Of a DNA stretch of 64,000 nt, positions 18,868-27,215 are shown piece by piece. Position 1 is the stretch's first letter, and each line of letters starts with the position of its first letter. Under the pieces are notes generated by a model. That model searched no databases and had not been told where the DNA came from. It saw nothing but the letters and a program-made list of their open reading frames with translations. A program made the position numbers and the translations under genes. The stretch is from Pseudomonadota bacterium (GTDB lineage: Bacteria; Myxococcota; Myxococcia; Myxococcales; Myxococcaceae), in assembly GCA_023423535.1 (NCBI GenBank), contig JAFAFL010000042.1, positions 33,471 through 97,470 of the forward strand, written 5' to 3'.

Positions 18868-18899
18868 CCGACCTTATCCGCTTTCTGCGCTAAGGTCGG
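18868..18899. promoter_or_regulatory. 9-bp inverted repeat in divergent promoter gap
   Basis: CCGACCTTA and TAAGGTCGG are perfect inverted copies separated by 14 bases. Together they fill the 43-base gap between the RDD and SpoIIM-like start codons. Each arm contains TAAGGT ending eight or nine bases before a start codon, so the arms may be two back-to-back -10 elements, Shine-Dalgarno sequences, or an operator. Confidence 0.5.
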
Positions 18900-18905
18900 C
18901 GGCCC

Positions 18906-19970
18906 ATGGAGATCGCCGAGTTCATCGAGCAGCGGCGCGGTCGCTGGAGCGCGCTGGAGCGGCTGCTCGACAAGGCCCAGAACGAGGGCCTGAAGAAGCT
19001 GACCCTCGACGACGCCCGGCTGCTCTCCCGGCTCTATCGCAGCGCGTCCTCGGACCTCCTCTGGATCCGCGCACACGGCGGCTCGGCGGAGGTGAGCGAC
19101 TACCTCAACGATCTGGTCGGCCGCGCGTACGCGGTGACCTATCCGGGGAAGCGGCCGCGCGTGAGGGATGCGCTGGCGTTCGTCACCCGCGGATTTCCCT
19201 CGCTGATGCGACAGGAGTGGCGGCCCTTCGTCGCCGCGTGGCTGCTGTTCCTCGGCGGCGCGTCGTTCGGCTACCTGGGCATGGTGTTCGACCCGCACGC
19301 GGCGCACTACCTCGTGCCGGCGGAGCACCTGAAGCTCGACCCGGTGGAGCGCGCGAAGAGCGAGGCGGACGGCGAGGTCGCGGACGTGGGCGAACAGGCC
19401 GCGTTCAGCGCGTTTCTCTTCACGCACAACATCCAGGTCGCGTTCTTCTGCTTCGCGCTGGGGATCACCGCCGGCATCGGCACCGCGATGCTGCTGTTCT
19501 GGAACGGGATATTCCTCGGCGCGCTCGCGCAGGTGTACGCGGCGAAGGGCATGGCCGACTGGTTCTGGGCCTGGATCCTTCCGCACGGCATCCCGGAGAT
19601 CACCGCCATTGCCGTGTCCGGCGCAGCGGGCTTCGTCATCGCGCGTGGACTGCTGGCGCCGAAGGGACTGCCGAGGCCGATGGCGCTGCGCAAGGAGGCG
19701 CTGCTCGCGGTGAAGCTCCTCCTCGGCACGATGCTCATCTTCATCGTCGCCGGGATCATCGAAGGCACCATCTCGCAGATCCACCCGCCGAAGATTCCGG
19801 CCTGGTTCAAGATCGGGTTCGCAGTCCTCTTCGGACTGGGCGTGTACGCGTACCTGCTCTCCGACTTCTTCCGGGGCCGGGGACGTGGACGTGACCCGGG
19901 CACGCGCAACGTTCGCGGCAGCGGCAGGGAGCCGGCCGGAACGGTGGGTTCCGTCCAGCCGACTCCCTGA
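18906..19970 (+). CDS. Stage II sporulation protein M-like (DUF95) membrane protein
   Basis: 354 residues. The N-terminal helical part (FIEQRRGRWSALERLLDKA, LSRLYRSASSDLLW) is the usual start of the non-sporulation SpoIIM-like family. About five membrane helices follow (WLLFLGGASFGYLGMVF, TAGIGTAMLLFWNGIFLGAL, PHGIPEITAIAVSGAAGFVI), with the conserved HGIPE motif and the FTHNIQVAFFCFALG segment. The last 30 residues are basic and Gly-rich. In non-sporulating bacteria these proteins are found with RDD, MoxR and DUF58 proteins and are thought to act in envelope functions. TAAGGT lies nine bases before the start. Confidence 0.8.
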   Translation: MEIAEFIEQRRGRWSALERLLDKAQNEGLKKLTLDDARLLSRLYRSASSDLLWIRAHGGSAEVSDYLNDLVGRAYAVTYPGKRPRVRDALAFVTRGFPSLMRQEWRPFVAAWLLFLGGASFGYLGMVFDPHAAHYLVPAEHLKLDPVERAKSEADGEVADVGEQAAFSAFLFTHNIQVAFFCFALGITAGIGTAMLLFWNGIFLGALAQVYAAKGMADWFWAWILPHGIPEITAIAVSGAAGFVIARGLLAPKGLPRPMALRKEALLAVKLLLGTMLIFIVAGIIEGTISQIHPPKIPAWFKIGFAVLFGLGVYAYLLSDFFRGRGRGRDPGTRNVRGSGREPAGTVGSVQPTP

Positions 19971-19985
19971 TCAACGAACGCTGCA

Positions 19986-21425
19986 TCACCGGGGCGCGAG
20001 CTGCAGCATCAGCGCATCCCAACCTCCGACCCGCTGGCCGGCGACGAACTCGCTCGTGGTGCTTCCGGTGACGACCACCTCGCCCGACGGCAGGAGCGCG
20101 ATGCCCGCGAGCTCGTCCCAACCTGCAGTGCCGTCCTGCCATCCGCGAACCCACGCGCCCGAGGCGTCGAACTCGAGCAACATCAGATCGGCTTCTCCGC
20201 TGTTCGACGCAGCGACGTCACCGAGCGTGTAGCCGGCGACGAACACGTGACCGCGCGCGTCCACCGCGATCGCGTGGGTCCAGTCTGCTTCGGTGCCTCC
20301 TGCCTGAGCCGAGCGCAGGATCTCGCCGGTCACCGGATCGAGCCAGAGGACGAACACGTCCTGGCCGCCGTAGCTCTTCACGAACTTGCGGAAGCCCGAG
20401 CCGGCCACGACGAGCTCTCCCGTGGGCGCGATCGCCAGCGCGTTGGCGGAGTCGTACAGGCCACCGGAGAGGATCCTCTCCCAGACCACGTCACCCGAAG
20501 GCGAGTAGCGGATCACCCACGCGCCGCGCTTCGTTCCCCCGCTGTGGTAGCGCGCGACGAAAACGTCTCCCGAATCGTCCTTCGCGGCGACCGCGCCGAG
20601 CGCGAAGTCGGTGATCGGCGTGTCGAAGCGGAGGTCGCGTCCAATGGCCCAGGGGCTTTCGGCCGTGCCGCTGCCGGTGAGGAAGGCGAGGGTCGGATCC
20701 TCGTACGCTTCGACGTAGTTCGTGGGGACGTAGATTTCGTTGTACCCGCTCACGGCGAGCCCACCGTTGGACGTGCGGAGGAGGTTGCGCGGATGTTGTG
20801 AGCGCTCGTCTCCGAACTGCATCACGCCAGAGGCGAACGTCCCCTCACCGCCCATCTTCGCCACGAACGTGTCGAACTTGCCGGCGTTGACGGCCGGTGG
20901 GAACGCGCCGCGCGTTCGTCCCACGAGCGTGAGCGTCCCGTCCTCGATCAGCGCCGACTCGAAGCTGTCGGTGGCGTTGCCCGCGGAGGACAGCCGGAAC
21001 TGCTGCACGCCGGCGGCTCCGGGCGCGCGCTTCACCACGACGGCATCGGCCGCTCCGATCGGTCCGTCATTCTCCTTGTCCTGCGAACCGCCGGCGAAGC
21101 CGAAGCCGAACACCGTCCCGTCCTCGGCGGCGACCACACCGTTGAGGACGTCGTCCTGCGCGGTGCCGAACTGGAGCTCGAACGTGGCGGTGAAGCTGCC
21201 GTGACCACCGTCCGTGTCGCTGCCTCCGTCCGTGTCGAGGCCGCCGTCGGACTCCGTGCCGCCGTCGGTGTCGGTGCCGGCGTCGATCACGGGGTCACTG
21301 CCGCCGTCGATCGAAGTGACCGGATCCGGCTCTGGATTCGCGCACGCGACGAGCGTGAGGAGGAGGGTGGACGCGAAAAGGCTCAGCAGGTGCCGCGAGG
21401 AGTGGGGAGTTCCCGGTAGGTGCAT
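19986..21425 (-). CDS. Beta-propeller (SBBP-repeat-like) lipoprotein
   Basis: 479 residues. The signal ends in a lipobox (TLVAC, Cys near 28). A low-complexity Asp/Gly/Thr linker built from DGG and TDGG units (about residues 38-75) is typical of myxobacterial surface lipoproteins and probably acts as a spacer. The rest is a chain of beta-propeller blades with the pattern VAVDARGHVFVAGYTLGD, IAPTGELVVAGSG, LLPSGEVVVTGSTTSE, similar to SBBP repeats. The function is unknown; such proteins are usually surface-exposed. The gene has no close partner on its strand: 121 bases separate its start from the end of the lipoprotein gene upstream. Confidence 0.75.
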   Translation of the reverse strand: MHLPGTPHSSRHLLSLFASTLLLTLVACANPEPDPVTSIDGGSDPVIDAGTDTDGGTESDGGLDTDGGSDTDGGHGSFTATFELQFGTAQDDVLNGVVAAEDGTVFGFGFAGGSQDKENDGPIGAADAVVVKRAPGAAGVQQFRLSSAGNATDSFESALIEDGTLTLVGRTRGAFPPAVNAGKFDTFVAKMGGEGTFASGVMQFGDERSQHPRNLLRTSNGGLAVSGYNEIYVPTNYVEAYEDPTLAFLTGSGTAESPWAIGRDLRFDTPITDFALGAVAAKDDSGDVFVARYHSGGTKRGAWVIRYSPSGDVVWERILSGGLYDSANALAIAPTGELVVAGSGFRKFVKSYGGQDVFVLWLDPVTGEILRSAQAGGTEADWTHAIAVDARGHVFVAGYTLGDVAASNSGEADLMLLEFDASGAWVRGWQDGTAGWDELAGIALLPSGEVVVTGSTTSEFVAGQRVGGWDALMLQLAPR

Positions 21426-21546
21426 ATGCGGCGGGCATTGAGCAACGCCCGTGCCGCAAGCTCCGCCAGAGGGAACACACGCTCCGGCCCGGCGCGCGCG
21501 TCACAGGCACGCGTGGTCGGGCGCATCAGAATTGTGAGGCGACGCG

Positions 21547-22773
21547 CTACTTCACCTCGAGCACGAAGGCCTGGCTCTCCACCTGCGGCAATCCGGCCCC
21601 TTCCGCGATGAGGGGCGAGAGGTCGTTGGGCACGCGCCAGCTCTGGCCGGTGAAGTTGAGGACGATGACCGCGTAGCGTCCGGGCGGCACCCGCTTCAGA
21701 GGGACCGGCGCCTTCGGATCCCGCGCGTCGAGCGCAAGGGGGCGGATGGCGAAGTCCAGCGCGTTGACGGGAACGGGCGTCATCTTCGGCGTGCCGTCCT
21801 CGTTGGTGAGCAGGGGCAGCAAGGGATCCGGCAGCAGCCCCGCGGCGAGCACCACCGCGTCCGGCAGGCCGTCCTTCTTCCCGTCGGCGCGCTCGTAGTC
21901 CTCGCCGGTCTCGTCGAGCACGCCGTCCTTGTCGAGGTCGTTCTCGTCGAGCAGGCCGGTGCCCCCGTCCGACAGCTTGCGCACGAAGAGCTTCGGCCAC
22001 ACCTCCGGCACGCCGTCACCGTTCGCGTCGTCGGGCACGCCGTCGGCGTCGTCGTCCACCCAGCGCACGAGGAACGCGGGCGCGGTCTGCTTCACTACGC
22101 CCTGATCGATCGGCTCCGACACCAGCTTGTAGAGCGAGAGCGGCGCGGTCAGGTCCAGCGTCGGGCTGCCCACCACGCGGAACGAAGGCCGGTCCACCGG
22201 CACCGTCTCCGTCTGCGCGAAGCTCACGTGAACGTCGGTGGCCGCCTTCAGCGCGCCGTCTTCGCCGCGCGCGATCTCGATCACCCGCGACTGTCGCGTC
22301 ACCGGATCCACCGCCGCGCCGCCCACGTCGCCGGCGTTCGGCTCGGAGGTCACGCCGAACCAGGGGAGGAAGTCCGACTTGCGGCAGCCGATGTTCGGGA
22401 CGCAGCCCTCGCGGTCGATGAAGCCGCGCACGAGGTAACGCCCCTCGGTCACGAGGTCGAAGGCGAAGGGCGCGGTGAACGGGCCGGTGTGCGTCGCGTC
22501 GTCCTTCTGCGCGCCGAAGATCGCCTCCGAGCGCACGACCGTGAAGGCGATGGGCCTGCCCGTTCCCTGCGGCGGCGGCGGGCGCTCGGCGGCGAAGAGG
22601 AGGAGCACCGCGTTGCCGCGCGCGGTGCCGGCGACGATGAGCTGGCCTTCGATGCGGGAGGACTCGCTGTTCTGACGCTCGTCCGCGGTGGGCACTACCG
22701 GCGAGGGCTCGCACGCGGTGGCGGCGCCCAGCCCTACCGTCAAGCACGCGGCCAACAGGATCGGGCGGCTCAT
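21547..22773 (-). CDS. Hypothetical lipoprotein, partner of a TonB-dependent receptor
   Basis: 408 residues with signal and lipobox (GLGAATAC, Cys near 21). No domain family is recognised. The N-terminal half is beta-rich and describes an Ig-like or transthyretin-like module (RIEGQLIVAGTARGNAVLLLF, FAFDLVTEGRYLVRGFID, RVPPGRYAVIVLNFTG). The middle holds Asp-rich, calcium-binding-like loops (DDDADGVPDDANGDGVPEVW, ENDLDKDGVLDETG), as in thrombospondin type 3 repeats. Its ATG overlaps the stop of the receptor gene (ATGA), so translation is coupled and the two products probably work together at the outer membrane, as SusD-like partners do, though it does not resemble SusD. Confidence 0.75.
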   Translation of the reverse strand: MSRPILLAACLTVGLGAATACEPSPVVPTADERQNSESSRIEGQLIVAGTARGNAVLLLFAAERPPPPQGTGRPIAFTVVRSEAIFGAQKDDATHTGPFTAPFAFDLVTEGRYLVRGFIDREGCVPNIGCRKSDFLPWFGVTSEPNAGDVGGAAVDPVTRQSRVIEIARGEDGALKAATDVHVSFAQTETVPVDRPSFRVVGSPTLDLTAPLSLYKLVSEPIDQGVVKQTAPAFLVRWVDDDADGVPDDANGDGVPEVWPKLFVRKLSDGGTGLLDENDLDKDGVLDETGEDYERADGKKDGLPDAVVLAAGLLPDPLLPLLTNEDGTPKMTPVPVNALDFAIRPLALDARDPKAPVPLKRVPPGRYAVIVLNFTGQSWRVPNDLSPLIAEGAGLPQVESQAFVLEVK

Positions 22774-25394
22774 GGCGTCACCATCACGGTCGCGAAGAAG
22801 CGGCGCTCCACCTGGTTGCCGAACGGATGCTGCTGGTGCGCGCCGAGCAGGTGCGTGCCGGAGACGCTGAAGAGCAGGCGCTCGTCGAGCATCCGGTAGC
22901 CGATGCGCGCGTTGAGCACGGTGTAGGCGGGCAGCGGGTTCGCCTTGTTCTCGATCACCGTCGGATCCGCACGCGACGGCTCGCGCTCGATCCACGTCGT
23001 CGCCGACTGCCACGCGCCCTCCACCGCGAAGTCCACGTCGATGGGGCTGCGCCACGTCGCGCCGCCGTAGAGCTTCAGCGCCGGCGCCTGCGTACAGGGA
23101 CCACACGCGGTGTTCTCCGGGAGGTCCTTCGCGGTGATGTTCTGGAACGCGGTGGAGGCGCGCAGATCGACGCGGCCCACCGGCGAGTAGCGCAGGCCCA
23201 GCTCCGCGCCGCGCGCCGTGTACACCGCCGGCTCGTTGTGGAACTGCGAGCGCCCGAGGAGGAAGGTGCCGCTCTGCGGGTCCCACGCCTCGTCCGCCGG
23301 AAGCGGGCGCAGCGAGGAGAGCGCGATGAGGTCCTTCACCTCGTTCTGGTAGAGCGAGAGATCCCACTCCAGCCCGAGCCCCACCGCCTCGCCGCGGTAG
23401 CCGAGCTCGTACGCGACCACGCGCTCCGGACGAAGCTCCGTGCTGCCGTTCGTCAGGGCGGACGCGCCGGGCACGCCGGGGATGGGCACGCGCACCGCGG
23501 TGTAGCTCTCGAGGAAGGTGGGCTCGCGGAAGGCGCTGGCGCCAGAGGCGCGGAAGGCGTGCCCTTCGACGGGCATCCACACCGCGCCGAGCCTCGGAGA
23601 CTGCGCGTACCCGGGCTTGCCGCCATCCAGCAGCGGGTGCCGGTCCACGCGCCACGAGGCGACGATGCGGAACGGCTTCACGATGCGCCACTCGTCCTGG
23701 AGGAAGAGCGCGGCGTGCTCCTCCGCGTGAGACGCATCGAGGTAGTCCCACGTCACCCGCTTCGCGCGGCCGGAGACGCCCGCAAAGAACTGGTGAGTGC
23801 CGCCCAGCTCGAACGCGCGCGAGAAGAGCGCCTCCGCGTCGAACACGTTGCTGTTCACCTGCGTCTGCAGCGAGCGCGCGCCGATGGGCTCGTACTGCGG
23901 CTGCGACACCACGGAGAGGTGGTTCCAGAAGAGCTTCAGCTTCACCGGCCCGAGCTGCGCGTCGCTCTTCGCGTACGCGGAGACGCCGTCCAGCGTGTAG
24001 TTGCGCAGCAGGCCGATGGGATAGATCTCGGTGAAGAGCCGGTTCACGCCGCCCGAGACGCCCACCTGCGTGTCCCGGTCGAAGGCGTACGTCGCGTTGA
24101 GGTTCGCGCGCGCCGCCTGCAACGCCAGCGACGAGTCCGCATGGGTGGAGGCGATGTCCGGCCGACCGTCCGCGTAGTCGCGGCTCCACTTGTCCGACTG
24201 GTCGTAGCTCACCGACGCGCGGTACCGCAGCCGGCTCTCGCCGCCGGACGCGAGGAAGGTGCCCGAGGCGCGGCTGTGGCTTCCGCCGGTGAAGGCGAAC
24301 TGGCTGCGAGGTCCGGTGCCCGGAGGCCTCGTGATGATGTTCACCACGCCGAGCGCCGCGTTGGCGCCGTACAGCGCCGAACCCGGGCCGCGGATGATCT
24401 CGATGCGCTCGATCTCCTCCAGCGCCACCGGGAGCGAGGACCAGAGCGTGAGGCCGAGGAAGTCCTGGTACTCGCTGCGGCCATCCACGAGCACGATGAC
24501 CTTGTTGCTCATGCGCTGGTTGAAACCGCGGAAGCTGATGTTCGCGCTGCCCACGCCCATCTGCATCACCTCGGCGCCGGGCACGCGGCGGAGGACCTCC
24601 ACCAGTGACGCCACGCCGGAGAGCCGCAGGTCCTCGCCGGTGATGATCGTGGTGGAGAAGGGCGCCTCCGTCGCGGACTGCGCCCGCCGCGCGGTCGTCA
24701 CCACCACCTCTTCGTATGGCGCTGCGTCGGCGGGCGTCTCCAGCGCGTAGGCCTCCGCGCCGCTCGTCGCGATCCCGCCGGGGCCCGCGTTCGTGGAGCT
24801 GCGTCCCGGTTCGGCGGGCGCCGACATCGCCTCCGCGCGCGCCAGTGCGCTCTCCAACCGCTCGGTCAGTGCCGCCAGCCGCTGCAGTGCCGCGAGCTCT
24901 TCGGCGGAGGAGGGATTCGCAGCCGCGCCTTCGCCTGCCGCCCCTTCGCCTGCCGCGCTCGAGTGGGTCGGGCCGTTTGCAGCTCCGGCCTTCGTCCCCG
25001 CCGCTGCTTGAGCCTGCGCCTGAGCCGTGGACTGGCTCTGCGCGATGGTGCGCTCCAGTTCCACCACGATGAGGCGCACGGTCGCGGCATCCGGGGGACT
25101 GGCGGCGAGGTAGCGCTGGTAGGCGGTGACCGCTTCCGCGTGCTTGCCCCAGTCCTGGTAGGCGCGCGCGATGTTGAACATCACGTTCGGGTGCGGCTTC
25201 GCTTCGTAGGCCCGCTCGAGGTCTCGGATGCCCTGCTCGTACGAGCCCTGCTGAATGTGGGTCATCCCGGATCGGAAGTGACGACGCGCCTCCAACCGCG
25301 TGTCCGCCCGCGCTGCAGAAGGGACGACCAGCGCGACGATCGCGCACGCCACCACCCACCCACCGCCCCGGGCTCCGGATCTCTTGTGACTCAC
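22770..25394 (-). CDS. TonB-dependent receptor with N-terminal TPR domain
   Basis: 874 residues. A signal peptide (VVACAIVALVVPSAARA) is followed by a periplasmic tetratricopeptide part at about 33-110 (ARRHFRSGMTHIQQGSYEQG, NVMFNIARAYQDWGKHAEAV), an Ala/Gln-rich linker with a short coiled coil to about 230, and then the plug domain (EEVVVTTARR, ANISFRGFNQRMSNKVIVLV, IEIIRGPGSALYGANAALGV, NIITRPPG) and a 22-strand-type barrel. The plug keeps all the usual receptor signatures. The TPR fusion would place a protein-interaction module in the periplasm. The GTG start overlaps the kinase stop codon (GTGA). The ligand is unknown. Confidence 0.9.
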   Translation of the reverse strand: MSHKRSGARGGGWVVACAIVALVVPSAARADTRLEARRHFRSGMTHIQQGSYEQGIRDLERAYEAKPHPNVMFNIARAYQDWGKHAEAVTAYQRYLAASPPDAATVRLIVVELERTIAQSQSTAQAQAQAAAGTKAGAANGPTHSSAAGEGAAGEGAAANPSSAEELAALQRLAALTERLESALARAEAMSAPAEPGRSSTNAGPGGIATSGAEAYALETPADAAPYEEVVVTTARRAQSATEAPFSTTIITGEDLRLSGVASLVEVLRRVPGAEVMQMGVGSANISFRGFNQRMSNKVIVLVDGRSEYQDFLGLTLWSSLPVALEEIERIEIIRGPGSALYGANAALGVVNIITRPPGTGPRSQFAFTGGSHSRASGTFLASGGESRLRYRASVSYDQSDKWSRDYADGRPDIASTHADSSLALQAARANLNATYAFDRDTQVGVSGGVNRLFTEIYPIGLLRNYTLDGVSAYAKSDAQLGPVKLKLFWNHLSVVSQPQYEPIGARSLQTQVNSNVFDAEALFSRAFELGGTHQFFAGVSGRAKRVTWDYLDASHAEEHAALFLQDEWRIVKPFRIVASWRVDRHPLLDGGKPGYAQSPRLGAVWMPVEGHAFRASGASAFREPTFLESYTAVRVPIPGVPGASALTNGSTELRPERVVAYELGYRGEAVGLGLEWDLSLYQNEVKDLIALSSLRPLPADEAWDPQSGTFLLGRSQFHNEPAVYTARGAELGLRYSPVGRVDLRASTAFQNITAKDLPENTACGPCTQAPALKLYGGATWRSPIDVDFAVEGAWQSATTWIEREPSRADPTVIENKANPLPAYTVLNARIGYRMLDERLLFSVSGTHLLGAHQQHPFGNQVERRFFATVMVTP

Positions 25395-27079
25395 TGGTAG
25401 GGATCGTCCTTGTAGGGATCTTCCTTCGGCTCTCGCGCCGCCTTCTTCTTCAGCTTCCCGTTCAGCTCCACGCGCGGTCCGCTGCCCTTCGCCGTGAGCG
25501 TCCTCGGCTGGTAGCCGTCGAGCGTGAGCTTCACGGTCGCGGTCGCCTCGCCGTTGCTTCCCGCCGGCACCTCGAAGCGCACCGGCGCGGGACCGAGATC
25601 CGACTCACCGAAGAAGACGCGCGCGCCCACCGGATCGGAGGTGACGACGAACTGCACGTTGGCCGCCGCAGCGGGCTCCACCTGCAGGGCCGGCTCCGGC
25701 ACGACCGGCTCCGCGACGACGGGGGCGACGGGCGCCGCCGGCTCGGGAGCGACGGGCTCGGGCACCGGCTGCGCGGAAGGCGGAGCCGAAGGCACGGTGA
25801 CGGCCACTGCTGCCGGCTGCACCGCGGGCCGTCCGAGCCACCACATCGCGCCACCGCCGAGCGCCACCGCGGTGATGAAGGTGCCCGCGAAGAGGACCTT
25901 CGCGTTCGTCGCACTGGGCTTCTGCGCTGTCTGGCGCGCCCGCGGTTCGTCCGCGTCGAGCACCACCGACACCGAGGCTCCGTCTTCCTGAGCCCGCGCG
26001 AAGGGCGGCTGGGCGAGGGGCGGAGGCGTGCCGGGCGGTGTCGCGGGCCAGGGCGTCGTCGGTGGCGGCGTGACGAGCGTGGGGCTCCCAGGCTGCGGCA
26101 GCGGGGGCGGCGTGGGCATGCTCCAGCGCGGCCCGCTCACCGCCGGCATGCGCGGATCCGTGTAGGTCCCGCTTCCTCCGAGCAGCGACTGTCCCACGCC
26201 GCGGATCGCCTCGAGGAACTCGTCCATCGTCTGGTAGCGCTGCGCCGGCTCCTTCTGCAGCGCGCGCATGACGATCGCTTCGACCTCGGCGGGGACGGGC
26301 AGGTCCGGCCGCACCTGCGAGAAGGGCGGCGGCTTCTGACTGAGGTGCTGGAGGATGGCCTCCATCGGGTCCTTCGTCTGGAAGGGCGGCCGGCCCATCA
26401 GCATCTGGTACATCACGACGCCGAGCGAGTAGATGTCGCTGCGCACGTCCGCCACGTGCCGTGCCTGCTCCGGCGCCATGTAGAGCGGCGATCCGAGCAT
26501 CACGCCGCCCTGGGTGATCTCCGCGTCCGGCCTCTGCTCGAGCGGCCTCACCAGCCCGAAATCGAGCACCTTGACCGTGTCGTGATCGGCCTCGCTGCTG
26601 AGCAGCATCACGTTCGCGGGCTTCAGATCGCGGTGGATGATCCCCAGCTTGTGCGCCTCACGCAGCGACCGGCAGATCTGCTGCGCCATGTCGAGCGTGC
26701 GCTGCCACGCGATGGGACCTGTGGCCGCCAGCACCTGTGCGAGCGTCTGGCCCTCCACGTACTCCATGGCGATGTAGAAGATGCCTTCGTCGGTACGCCC
26801 GTAATCGATGACGGTGATGGTGTTCGGGTGGCGGAGCTTCGCGGTGAGCGAGGCCTCGAGGAAGAAGCGCTTGTGGAACTGGGGATCCCTGCCGCCGCCG
26901 TAGTGCGGGTTGAGGACCTTCAGTGCCACCAGCCGGTCCAGCGGCGCCTGCACCGCCTTGTAGACCCGGCCCATTCCCCCCTTCCCGATCACTTCCAGGA
27001 TCGAGAACCGCCCGTGCAACACCTTTCCCAGCATCGGATCGGGGGCACCTTCCTGAGAGTCGGGGCCGTGCGCGGACAT
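25391..27079 (-). CDS. Transmembrane Ser/Thr protein kinase with PEGA domain
   Basis: About 562 residues. Cytosolic kinase domain at about 24-290 with all key motifs: GKGGMGRVYKA (P-loop), VALKVLN (Lys), HRDLKPANVM (catalytic loop, RD type), DFGLVRP and APEQ. A Pro-rich linker leads to one membrane helix (FITAVALGGGAMWWLG). The outside part is a Pro/Val/Glu-rich stretch and a PEGA domain (VTSDPVGARVFFGESDLGPA). ATG 27079 is preferred over ATG 27091 because TAGAAT ends ten bases before it and would overlap the other. First gene of a unit with the TPR/TonB receptor and a lipoprotein, all joined by 4-base overlaps, which suggests that the kinase senses or controls that outer-membrane pair. Confidence 0.9.
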   Translation of the reverse strand: MSAHGPDSQEGAPDPMLGKVLHGRFSILEVIGKGGMGRVYKAVQAPLDRLVALKVLNPHYGGGRDPQFHKRFFLEASLTAKLRHPNTITVIDYGRTDEGIFYIAMEYVEGQTLAQVLAATGPIAWQRTLDMAQQICRSLREAHKLGIIHRDLKPANVMLLSSEADHDTVKVLDFGLVRPLEQRPDAEITQGGVMLGSPLYMAPEQARHVADVRSDIYSLGVVMYQMLMGRPPFQTKDPMEAILQHLSQKPPPFSQVRPDLPVPAEVEAIVMRALQKEPAQRYQTMDEFLEAIRGVGQSLLGGSGTYTDPRMPAVSGPRWSMPTPPPLPQPGSPTLVTPPPTTPWPATPPGTPPPLAQPPFARAQEDGASVSVVLDADEPRARQTAQKPSATNAKVLFAGTFITAVALGGGAMWWLGRPAVQPAAVAVTVPSAPPSAQPVPEPVAPEPAAPVAPVVAEPVVPEPALQVEPAAAANVQFVVTSDPVGARVFFGESDLGPAPVRFEVPAGSNGEATATVKLTLDGYQPRTLTAKGSGPRVELNGKLKKKAAREPKEDPYKDDPYQ

Positions 27080-27176
27080 GGATAGACACATTCTACCACG
27101 CTCGATGATCGGCCCGACGAATCGGCCGGCGCGCAAGCGTGTGCCCTCGCGAACACATGCAAGGCCATTGGCGCAG

Positions 27177-27215
27177 TGTGTCAGCGCGTTTGTTTCGACA
27201 AATGTGTCAACGCGT
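27177..27215. promoter_or_regulatory. Direct repeats with internal palindrome upstream of kinase operon
   Basis: TGTGTCAGCGCGT and TGTGTCAACGCGT are 26 bases apart, with TTTGTTTCGACAAA, an inverted repeat, between them. On the minus strand this gives a perfect TTGACA and a CTGACA. The block lies about 100-135 bases before the kinase start and overlaps the end of the M55 gene. Confidence 0.35.

Noticed and set aside
21547..25359. A single 1270-residue protein read through the lipoprotein and receptor region
   Set aside because: Only its last 408 residues look real (from ATG 22773). The first part is an out-of-frame reading of the TonB-dependent receptor gene.
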